A DNA stretch of 32,171 bases from Obelidium mucronatum (lineage: Eukaryota > Chytridiomycota > Chytridiomycetes > Chytridiales > Chytriomycetaceae): the NCBI GenBank assembly GCA_025765595.1, contig JAIVFH010000290.1:1-32171 (forward strand), written 5' to 3'. The position numbers were made by a program, and so were the translations under genes. A model generated the notes under the pieces. The model worked only from the letters and a program-made list of their open reading frames with translations. It had not been told where the DNA came from and did not search any database. This document shows positions 10,286-18,532 of the stretch, piece after piece; the first letter of the stretch is position 1, and every line of letters begins with the position of its first letter.

Positions 10286-10463
10286 GTCTCTAATTCAATC
10301 TGAATAATATATCTGCGCCCAGTATGTCACTGCATTTAATGACACAGACTGATTCTTTTGAGAATGTGCCTCCTTTACATTTTTACAGAATTAACTGCAT
10401 TGAGATATGCATACTGCCTGTACATCAGCCAGTTCCGCGGCTGGAGCAAGCTCTCACTCAAAG

Positions 10464-10506
10464 CAGTCACTTAGGCACCAATACTCAAACCAGTCACTCA
10501 GGTGCC
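10464..10506. repeat. Short imperfect direct repeat
   Basis: cagtcacttaggcacc at 10464-10479 is repeated as cagtcactcaggtgcc at 10491-10506. It is too short to assign to an element. Confidence 0.35.
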
Positions 10507-10529
10507 TACTTTAAGTCCATATTCACCTT

Positions 10530-10725
10530 TTGAGCCAGGATGCCGGATTATACAGACAACAACAACAGCAGCAAGAAGGAAGCGGAGCAATCACCAATTC
10601 ATTCATGGAGATGGTTTCCGGGATGTTCCAGGAAATACTTAATATGTTATGGTGCATCAAAACTTGGGATTAGAGTGTCAGGATCTACTATTGGCAGTTA
10701 AGTTAAAGAAAAGGTGGAGGCAAAT
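10530..10725 (+). pseudogene. Decayed copy of the 3' end of the 1116-aa protein gene
   Basis: The stretch aligns by eye to about 9363-9580. Shared segments include tgagcca.gatgc.ggatta, gatggtttcc.g, tatggtgcatcaaaacttgg (against tacggtgcttctaaacttgg) and tcaggatctac.at.ggnag. Several deletions and frame breaks remove about 20 bases overall and destroy the frame, and the original's late region is truncated near the end. Only the last fifteenth or so of the gene is present. It lies downstream of the intact copy, in the same orientation. Confidence 0.7.
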
Positions 10726-11511
10726 AGTGTGAGGAGGAAAACAAGTAATTTTTAGAGGAACCCCTGAAAATGAACTAGTTTATCTTCAGACCCAACCAAC
10801 CCAACCAACTTATTATTCAAAAAAAAATTATCATTCAACTTCAAATCCCCTTCCCATCTCAAAATTTACAAAGTTCCCAAACTCATCCATCCCAAAAGTA
10901 CAAAGTTCCCACACTCATTCAAACAAATTATAGGGGATTTCATCCAACAAGGAATTCCCTACCAAACTACAATCAAAAAACTTTCAGTAATGGGAGTTTG
11001 TGAATATGGAAAAATCCCAGCAACCAAGAGCTGTTATGGTCAACTTAAAAAATTTGAAATTGCTGTTTGGGATTAGTGAGCGGGGAGCATTAAATTGGTG
11101 AGTTAAACTTTCACTGGATTTTATAGCAATTGCATCTAAATATATATTATTTACAGAGAGCAGTTGTTGGAGAATATGAAAGTGTAGGGGTTGGCAATGA
11201 AGAGATAAGACAAAAAAGGTTATCTGCCGCTGAATAGAATATCGCATTCTGCCGCGAAGACGATCCAAGCAGCCGGTACAATCCCCCTTGGACAGTGCTG
11301 GCAAAAAAAAAAGGCTCTGTTCAAACAAGAGATGAGATTCCATGTGCCCCCTTGATTTGCCAAATCAGCTCCTTAGATTGGATATGATAGCCAAAGTCGA
11401 AAAGGAAATGTCTCCGTTCGACAGCTCCAAATCATGCGATAAAAGACAAAAGGGTCAGCTGGCAGCTGTTGAATACAAACTTTGTCCCCAAAGTGGGTGG
11501 TGTTTGACACA
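10726..11511. other. Gene-poor spacer with short repeat
   Basis: This spacer is AT-rich. It contains an imperfect 20-nt direct repeat (tacaaagttcccaaactcat at 10867-10886 and tacaaagttcccacactcat at 10899-10918) and ccaaccaacccaaccaac runs near 10793. No ORF has plausible composition, and I see no RNA gene. Confidence 0.4.
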
Positions 11512-11690
11512 CAGTATTGGACGCTCCAAAAAAAGCGCTCTCGTCTCTGCTGCCAAAACATGGCGCTGCAGGGATTATCGTACTTCAGATTCTTGGATGC
11601 ATCAGCTTTTTTTGCCCTGTACCTTGCCTTGACGTTGATCCGTCTGCCATGTGTCACCAGTACCACCTCACCCGCTTTCAAAGTTGCTTA
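11512..11690 (+). pseudogene. Decayed copy of the DUF1279 gene
   Basis: The copy aligns to 5643-5816. It starts ttggacgctcc where the intact gene has atggacgctcc, so the start codon is lost, and the preceding acacagta also resembles acacaata. The region for KALSSLLxxHGAAGIIVLQILG is well preserved, mostly with synonymous changes. It then has one extra T in a T-run (seven against six) and a 10-nt deletion (ccgtcacttc). Homology ends after ccacctcacc, so the second half of the gene is absent. Many changes are silent, which suggests the copy was functional for some time before it broke. Confidence 0.82.
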
Positions 11691-12181
11691 AGTATTTCAA
11701 CCCTGGTCAGATGGACAACTCCTACTTATGGAGGCATAACCAAGGTTTGTATTCACGTTCACCAACTACCATGTATACCCACAGACCGGAAACCACAGAG
11801 GTTTCCTTAAGTTCGAAAACAATTACATTTTGATTCCTATTTTCTTGGAAAGTTCTTCAGGCTTCAACTTTAATTATCCAGACAGTCTGGTATCTTGAAT
11901 GAGCTGCGCCAAGAAAAAGAAGGAGAAAAAAAGGGGACACCTCAAAGCAGTTACTTCCATACAGTATAATATACTTTTTTAAATTAATTCTGTTATTTCA
12001 CGTTTCTTTTTCATGCAAAGGAACCAACCAACCAAAAAAAAAAAAAAAATAAACGACAAGGAGAAAAAGAAAGAAAAAAAAGAGTGAGACAAAAAATTAT
12101 TCACACACCCCCCAAACAAAGAAAGAAGAAAAAAAAAAGAAGTAAAAGAGTTGACAGCTTTTAACTCCTCCCCCCTCTCTT
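11691..12181. other. Spacer and 3' flank of the glycosyltransferase
   Basis: No gene is seen. The right part (about 12000-12170) is extremely purine- and A-rich, with a run of about 16 A near 12034 and repeated aaccaacc. It would be the 3' untranslated region of the minus-strand glycosyltransferase gene. Confidence 0.4.
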
Positions 12182-15100
12182 TCATGAAATCACAACATCT
12201 GAATCCTCTTCATGATCATCCCACGCCGTAAATTCATCGTCTTTTGAAGACGTTGAATCAAAATACGTGTTTTGACTGAAATTCCGATCCGGCTGCTGTG
12301 ACTGCTGTTGTTGTTGATGGTGCGCCAGATGATGCTGTCCATACGATTTCAACATGGGACTCCCTTGAGACACAAACGGCGCGGGCGGCTGTTGCACGAA
12401 CCCCATCCTCGGAGACGTTGGGAACGATAACGTTGACGCATCACTCACAAAGTCTGTGCTTGATGAAAACGAGTTTGTATGTGAATGGTGGGATGCGTAT
12501 TTGCTGTTTCCGTTGCCGTTTCCGTTTCCGTTCAGGTGGAGTGGTACTTGGAGTTGTTGTGGCGGTGTTGTTGTTGACGTTATTGTAGATGTTGATGCGG
12601 CAGTAGAAGAAGTGGTAGTAGAGGACAAGTGCATGTTACTGTTTGATTTATCCAACCGATGCGCCTTCAATCCTTGCAAAACAAGGATTTCATCTGGTCC
12701 ATGCTCAACCCGCGTGCTTACCAGGGTCTCCACATCATCCATATCCAGCGGCGGAATCGCAACCGACAACGGCTCCCCCGGCATCCTCTCATGCCCACCA
12801 AACACGTGAACAATCCCCGGTTCCTCTGGAACATGATGCGACGCAGGATGGTTCTTGAGCGTCGGCCGCGCCGCAACAACATAGTCTAACCGGTCCGTCC
12901 ACAACTGCATGATTTGGGTTTGGATCTGCGGTAACGCTTGGTAAAAGAGACCCGTGATGGGGATCGCGAACCAGTCCAGGTAATTCCACCGGGTCCGCAC
13001 TGTTTCGAGTTCTGCACGGCGACCCAAGTGTTGTACTCGTTTCCCGACGCCAATGTGGATTCCATTCACGTATTGGGATTGTTCGGTTGTTAAGGGTTGC
13101 GAGTCGCCCATTTTTGAGAGCTTCCATCGCGTGTTTCCGACCCATCGTTGGTATTGTTCGTAGTAGTAGGCGCACGCAATGACTGTGAGGAGGGATGTGA
13201 TTCGAATGTATCCGCAAATGTTGCAGGCGAGGATGACGATGGGGTGGACGGCTTCATCCGTGATTGCTTGCCAGTATGAGATTGATAAATCGGATGGGTT
13301 TGGGCCGAGCGGGACCAATAATCCCGTCATGATGATCAAGATAAACATGTGTCCACCGACAATGTGGGCTTCTGCTAGTCGGTGGAATAGAATCATGAGT
13401 TTGTAGAGATCAAATTGCATGTCTTCGTCGACTGCGGCGGGAGTGTTTTTGTTTTTGGCGTCTGATGTTCGTTGTTTCCGTCCAATGATTACATTGTCGT
13501 ATCCAGGGGCTACAATTCCGAGTAACGCTTTCCGCAGTGCATATCCATCATCGATTCCTCCCCACATGTGTCGTTTGGCTTGACCATATCGAGCCATCAT
13601 GTATCCATACATTCCACTTCCAGGAGCACCAACGATATTGAGACATGAGGCCGGAGAATAGATTGGAGTGACTTTGATGCGGCCTTCGGTAGCAAAGAAA
13701 CATTTGAGGAACATGTGCATGTCTTCGCCCATTCCTTCTGGTCCCACGTCCCAAAAGTTTACGGCTTGAGCGAGTTCCATGGATAGGGAGTAGGCGGAGC
13801 ATGGGATTGTGATTGGAGAGAAGGGGACATAGTTTCCCATGACACCTGCACTCCATAGCATGTCTGAGAGTCGTACAAACACTGGTACTTCGTCTGCGTT
13901 TCTGTATTGTGTTGTATGAGTTTTTGGAAGACTAGATGTATCGCCGAAGGCGAAATGAAGAGAAAAGAATGACAAAAGAATTCACCGCCTACGGCGGTAT
14001 ACTTTGCCGAAGGCGAAATGAAAAGAAAAAAAAGAAATCACCGCCTACGGCGGTAAGAAAAAACAAAGAAATCACCGCCTACGGCGGTATACTTCGCCTT
14101 CGGCGAAATGAAAAAAAAGAAATCACCGCCTTCGGCAGTACGGACCGCCTACGGCGGTATACTTCGCCTTCGGCGAAATGAAAAGAAAAAAAAAGAAATC
14201 ACCGCCTTCGGCGGTACGGACCGCCTACGGCGGTATACTTCGCCTTCGGCGAAAAGAAAAAAAGAAATCACCGCCTTCGGCGGTAGGATAAAAAAGAAAA
14301 GAAATCACCGCCTACGGCGGTATACTTTGCCTTCGGCGAAATGAAAAGAAAAAAGAAAGACAACACCGCCTTCGGCGGTACGGACCGCCTACGGCGGTAT
14401 ACTTCGCCTTCGGCGGAATGAAAAGAAAAAAAAAAAGAAATCACCGCCTTCGGCGGAACAAACCGCCTTCGGCGGAAAAAACCGCCTTCGGCGAAACAGA
14501 CCGCCTTCGGCGGAACAGACCGCCTACGGCGGTAGGATTCCTCGCCTTCGGCGATATAGAATAAAATCATTTACCGATCAAAAACGGTCCCAGGAGCAAA
14601 CAACTGAAGAATCCTTGAATCCTTATCAGCGACAGCAAAATGATAAGTAATAGCAGTAAAATAATCCTCAGCAAAAGCGGTATCACAATCCATGACAGTA
14701 ATCAAATCAGTTTTAACAGATTTTGATTTCCTCGTCATTTGCCTAGCGGCCCAAGAGACATTTGAATGTTTTCCAGCCGTTTCACCATCGATACCTCTGG
14801 GATGGATTGTATAAACGATTTGAAGAAACGAGTCAATGTATCTAGAAACCAAAGCCATTGCTTTTGTTTCGCAGTCTTTTTCTGCAGCCTCCATTGCGAG
14901 ACAGATCTTTTGGGTAGATTTGATGAGATAAAAAAGAAAGAGAGAAAGAAGAAAGAAAGAAAGAAGAAAGAAGAGAAAAGAAAGAAATAAAGAAAGAACA
15001 GAACAGAACCTTGTACTGGCTCAGGGCCAGACTGTGCGACGCCAGAATGTCGAGGGTCTCGCACCACGTGTCCATGTTCTCCTTGTAGCCCGGGATGATG

Positions 15101-15441
15101 ATGACGTGTGCAACGTCGTCGAAGGGCAGGTCCGCGCGCAGGTCGCCGCGCGCAAAGCCGGTGGCGGCCTGGAAGCGCGCGGGCCAGTCTTCGAACGAGT
15201 GCCTTGTCGCGCCGCGCAGCGCGCAGAAGGCGCCGAAGGCCACGCGCGCCGCCGCGTTGAGCGACAGCACGTGCAGCAGCAGCGCGTACGCCGCGAAGGC
15301 GAACGGGAAGTGCGCCGGCCCGACGAGCCCGAGCAGCACAACAAACACGAGCCACACCCCAGGCAGCCGCTGCAGCATCGGCCGCAAAGGCAGCGACACG
15401 GCGAGCTGCGCGAGCGGGTTGAGTGCGAGCCGACTGTTCAT
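12182..15441 (-). CDS. GT2-like polytopic membrane glycosyltransferase
   Basis: Three exons: 15441-15010, 14906-14575, 13931-12182, giving 837 aa with phases 0 and 2. Two hydrophobic helices (about 20-75) precede a GT-A-type catalytic core. The core has HVIIIPGYKENMDTW (about 110-124), GKHSNVSWA (about 190), the metal-binding DCD at 217-219 (VMDCDTAF) and GED at 323-325 (WDVGPEGMGEDMHMFLKCFF region). Further membrane segments follow around 440-600, then a Gln/Ser/His-rich cytoplasmic tail ending in acidic residues. This resembles fungal GT2-like proteins of unknown substrate. I do not see a clear QxxRW motif, so a processive synthase role is not supported. Intron 1 (103 nt) is nearly pure pyrimidine on the coding strand; intron 2 is 643 nt and filled with hairpin repeats. 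Exon 1 is strikingly GC-rich. Confidence 0.78.
13940..14556. repeat. Array of about 24 GC mini-hairpins inside an intron
   Basis: Two hairpin types recur: type A accgcc-tac/ttc-ggcggt and type B ttcgcc-ttc-ggcgaa, each a 6-bp perfect stem with a 3-nt loop. They are often paired as A-atact-B, spaced by A/G-rich linkers (aaatgaaaagaaaaaaaagaaatc). A higher-order unit of about 75 nt (A, tacgga, A, tatac, B, linker) repeats several times; toward 14440-14540 the linkers shrink to a few bases. I counted about 24 stems. Some B copies read tttgcc/ggcgaa, which would still pair in RNA as a U-G wobble on this strand. The array fills intron 2 of the glycosyltransferase gene (13932-14574). Confidence 0.9.
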
Positions 15442-16250
15442 GTCTGAAGTCTGAAGTTGTCTGATGTCTGAAGTGGTTTGATGCTGTTTGATGCTGTTCG
15501 ATCAACACACTCTCTCTCTCTCTACGTCGCTCTCTTTCTCTGCGCTAATCGATTCAAATGCGGGACTACTGGCGGCGGCGGAGGAGGACTACAGCAGTGT
15601 CGATTTGAAGAGAGAAAGAAATGGGATTGTTTCAGCTTCCAACAATTTTTTTTTACAAATCAGCTCCACGCTTTCTCTTTTGACGGTGTAGGTACCAGCG
15701 CCAACAGGGGCGCTGTCGGGCGACACAGTTAAAGAGACATGCTCAGCCTTGATCCATATGGAAGCCTTTCTCAAGAGCACCCAGGAATGCAAAGGAGGTG
15801 GTGAGAAAAAGACCAATTTCCAAAAATAGATGTATTTGTCAACTTGGGAACTCTTATATATATTGGTCAAATTCGTCATCATGTTTTTACAATCAACTAG
15901 CAAACAGATATCTTTACGATTCCTAATGTTACAGTGACTTGATCAATCGAGTAGATCGAAAAAAAGTAACAATGGTTGATCATCATAACACATTATGCAC
16001 ACATGGTCCCTTCCCCACAAAATAGGGGCGATTGACAAACAATGGATAAACACGGAATAAGAAGTTTACAAGAAAGCGAAAAACGTGTTTTGAGTGTTTT
16101 GACGTTGTAGAACCCTTTTTGCCTTTGTCTCTAAATTGGGTGGTTCTTTTTTTCTTGATGCCCAGCTTGCCAGACCTTTCATTTGCCTTCACAGTTCTTT
16201 TGGCCTCATTTGTTTTTAACGCACCTCAAAACACCTCTTCTATTCCAACA
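15442..16250. other. Intergenic: 5' leader of glycosyltransferase and spacer
   Basis: Near 15444-15500 short units (tctgaagt, tctgatgt, tttgatgctg) recur, followed by a (CT)n tract near 15511-15524; this is the upstream region of the minus-strand glycosyltransferase gene. Between about 15547 and 15800 both strands have modest open frames. The minus-strand one (AEHVSLTVSPDSAPVGAGTY region, ending at 15589) has protein-like composition, but I cannot assign it and see no clean start. The rest is AT-rich with no gene seen. Confidence 0.4.
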
Positions 16251-17021
16251 ATGCCTTTCGAAACCTCTCCTGAATCCGATCGCACATTCGAATCCCAACC
16301 ACTCCTTGAAAACACCAGTCCAGTAACAACAACAACAACAAAAGACAATCCCATTCCTTCCCCTCACAAAGAGAATAATCACACCGATAATCATGCCTCT
16401 CAGTCTCCATCATCAACATCAACCACCGAATTGAAGCACCAGATTGCACAGTTCCTCGACTCCCACACAATGCACTGGACGATCCTTGCACTCACACTCA
16501 TTGACATGTTGATTGTCTTTGCCGAGATTGTTTTCACACTCAACGATCAATGCCCCGCTGTCAACTCCCCTGGAACCGTCGAAGGCACTGCTACTACTAG
16601 TACAACAACAACCTCATCATCCTCGTTACTTGAACTCCTCGGCTCCACATCCACAACAATCCTCTTCATCTTTGCAATCGAAATCGCGCTCCGTTTCTAC
16701 GCTTCAGGTGTCCAATACTTTCTCCACCACAAATTACACTTGCTCGACGCCATTATCGTCCTCGTCTCCCTTATTTTTGAATTCACATTGGAAGGATGGG
16801 CAGAGACTGTGTTTTCGCTCTTGATTGTCACGAGGGCGTGGCGCGTCGTGAGAGTCATGGATGCAGTGATTTTGACAGTGAGTGAGACGGCTGAAGGTGC
16901 GATTGAGAAGCTGGAGAAGGAGAATTTGGAGTTGAAGAAGGAAGTAGGGGATTTGAAGAAGAGGGAGAGGATGCGGAAGGTTATGTTTTTGCTTTTGTCT
17001 AGGAATAGGCGGGATCTTTGA
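16251..17021 (+). CDS. Voltage-gated proton channel (Hv1-type)
   Basis: Single exon, 256 aa from the ATG at 16251. An in-frame ATG at 16158 would add 31 hydrophobic residues and is less likely for a cytosolic N-terminus. The protein is a lone voltage-sensor domain. S1 carries the selectivity aspartate (LTLIDMLIVFAE, D85). A Ser/Thr-rich S1-S2 loop follows, then S2 (FIFAIEIALRFYA), S3 (LLDAIIVLVSL, D166) and S4 with the Hv1 signature RAWRVVRVMD (R195, R198, R201). A C-terminal coiled coil (AIEKLEKENLELKKEVGDLK) should dimerise it. Hv1 channels extrude protons from depolarised or acidified cells; fungal members are known. Where animal Hv1 has Asn after the third Arg, this one has Asp (D204). 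It is convergent with the deoxyhypusine hydroxylase gene. Confidence 0.88.
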   Translation: MPFETSPESDRTFESQPLLENTSPVTTTTTKDNPIPSPHKENNHTDNHASQSPSSTSTTELKHQIAQFLDSHTMHWTILALTLIDMLIVFAEIVFTLNDQCPAVNSPGTVEGTATTSTTTTSSSSLLELLGSTSTTILFIFAIEIALRFYASGVQYFLHHKLHLLDAIIVLVSLIFEFTLEGWAETVFSLLIVTRAWRVVRVMDAVILTVSETAEGAIEKLEKENLELKKEVGDLKKRERMRKVMFLLLSRNRRDL

Positions 17022-17144
17022 GTTTTTTTTTTTTCTTCGCTTGGAGCGGATATCATATGAAAAAGTGGACCTCATGTTTTTGTATTAGTACTCCTCTCTC
17101 TTCTCTCTCTCTTCCCAAAATAATAGACGTATATAAAGTCTTTT

Positions 17145-18330
17145 TCAAGCCTCCACGCGAGTTTCCCCCTTCATATCCGCAACAGTTTCCACCTTCTCAG
17201 CATACTGAAACTCCCCACTCGCTTCAAACTCGGCCATATCCAACCCAATCACACACGAGTCTTTGACAACCTGCGCAGAATCCGTTTTGAATTTTTCCAA
17301 TACTTGGAAGCATTCGGGCGTGGCAATGGATCCAAGCGCTTCCGCCGCTTCATGGCGTACCATGGCTTCTTCATGGGGTTTCGAGAGCGTTTCGATTAGA
17401 GATGGGACACTGGCAATGTGTTGCATTTGTCCAAATACATAGGCTAAGAAAAAAAGTTGAGCAGATTGATTGATGACTGGGAAAAAAACGAAAAAAAAAA
17501 CAAACCAATCTCATGTCGAAACAAGGCAGAATCATCCCCGAAACCCTTCGCCAACTCCAAAACCGATTCCGTATTCCCCCGGTTCCGTAACGCAAACATT
17601 GCCTTATACCGCATAAACAGAGGCAACTCTGGGTTCAAGAGAATCGCGCCGACTTCCTTGGTGCTCATTTTCTTGATCTTGGAGCCTTCTGATTCGCTTG
17701 GTTTTGTGATTGTTGTTTCCAAGGCGGGGGCTGGGTCTATGGATGAGTATCCTGGGTTTTGTTCTTCGGATGATGATGATGTTGGTGATTCGAGGGCTGC
17801 TTTCTTTTTGTTTGATTCGTAGTGGATGCGTTCGATTGCGAGTTCAACGGTTTCTCGAACGACTCGGGATGGTTCTTGGTCGATTGTTTTGTATTGTTCG
17901 AGGATCGAGAGGGAGGATTCTTGACCGATTGCGCCGATTGCTTCAGCAGCCTTTTCAAATAAAAAAGAGAAACGAAAGGCATGTTGAGATATTTCGGGCC
18001 GAGGGGGTTTTGAAACAACTCCCTTTGTTTTACCTCATGTCTGACCATACAATCCTCACTCTTCCTCGCCAACACCTCCGCAAGCACGCCAATCGCATGC
18101 GGGTTCTTCATTTGTCCCAACACATAGGCCAATTCATGACGCAACAGCGCAGAAGGGTCTGTGAAGGCTTTGGCGATTATGTCAACGGCACGATCTGATT
18201 TGACGCTTTTGAGGGTAAAGAGGGCTCGGAACCGGGATTTGAGGGGGACGGTTTGGGAGAGGAGGAGGTCTTGGAGGCGGGTGTATTCTTGGTCGGGGAT
18301 TGAGATTGCGGGTTGTTCTTGGATCGTCAT
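17145..18330 (-). CDS. LIA1: Deoxyhypusine hydroxylase (HEAT-repeat di-iron enzyme)
   Basis: Three exons: 18330-18034, 17950-17506, 17443-17145, giving 346 aa with consistent phases. The protein is made of two blocks of HEAT-like repeats. Each block carries two His-Glu iron ligand pairs: H65-E66 (LLRHELAYVLGQ), H98-E99 (MVRHEAAEAIG), H245-E246 (LFRHEIAYVFGQ) and H278-E279 (MVRHEAAEALG). The 33-residue spacing inside each block equals that of the human enzyme. It completes hypusine synthesis on eIF5A by hydroxylating deoxyhypusine. The linker between the two blocks is about 29 residues longer than in human DOHH and is Ser/Pro/Glu-rich, probably disordered. The first intron splits the second His-Glu motif right after the Glu codon. 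It diverges from the TFIP11-like gene across 202 bp. Confidence 0.93.
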
Positions 18331-18532
18331 GTTGGTTTTTTTTTTTTTTAACGTTTTTTTTTTTTTACTTTTACTTTCTTTTATGTAAGCGATTCGAGTG
18401 ATGAGAGAATCGAGTTTTTTTTTACACATCTTTTGGGATTGATAAGTAAAAAAAAAAAAAAAGAATAAGGTAATTTCGAGAGAACAGAATACTCTCCTAC
18501 TTTGCATGTATTTTTCATAAAATAATAAAAAC
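18331..18532. promoter_or_regulatory. Divergent promoter with poly(dA:dT) tracts
   Basis: This spacer of 202 bases lies between the start codons of two divergent housekeeping genes. It holds several long T or A runs (near 18336-18366, 18415-18424 and 18449-18463), typical nucleosome-excluding poly(dA:dT) tracts. No clear TATA box is seen toward either gene. Confidence 0.5.

Noticed and set aside
13940..14556. CRISPR-like regular spacing of short palindromes
   Set aside because: The linkers are near-identical A/G-rich tracts, not unique spacers, and the host is a eukaryote with the array inside an intron.
13936..14570. Several open frames of 75-100 codons on both strands with repeated RRRRNEK or AYGG-like units
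   Set aside because: They are translations of the hairpin array and its purine linkers inside an intron; composition is repetitive and no start context or domain is present.
15034..15454. Plus-strand ORFs of 119-137 codons opposite glycosyltransferase exon 1
   Set aside because: Shadows created by high GC; the minus-strand frame has the glycosyltransferase motifs and fits the splice phases.
16158..16250. Upstream ATG of the proton channel adding a hydrophobic N-terminus
   Set aside because: Hv1 N-termini are cytosolic and polar; the ATG at 16251 gives that and has a better context, though the longer form cannot be excluded.
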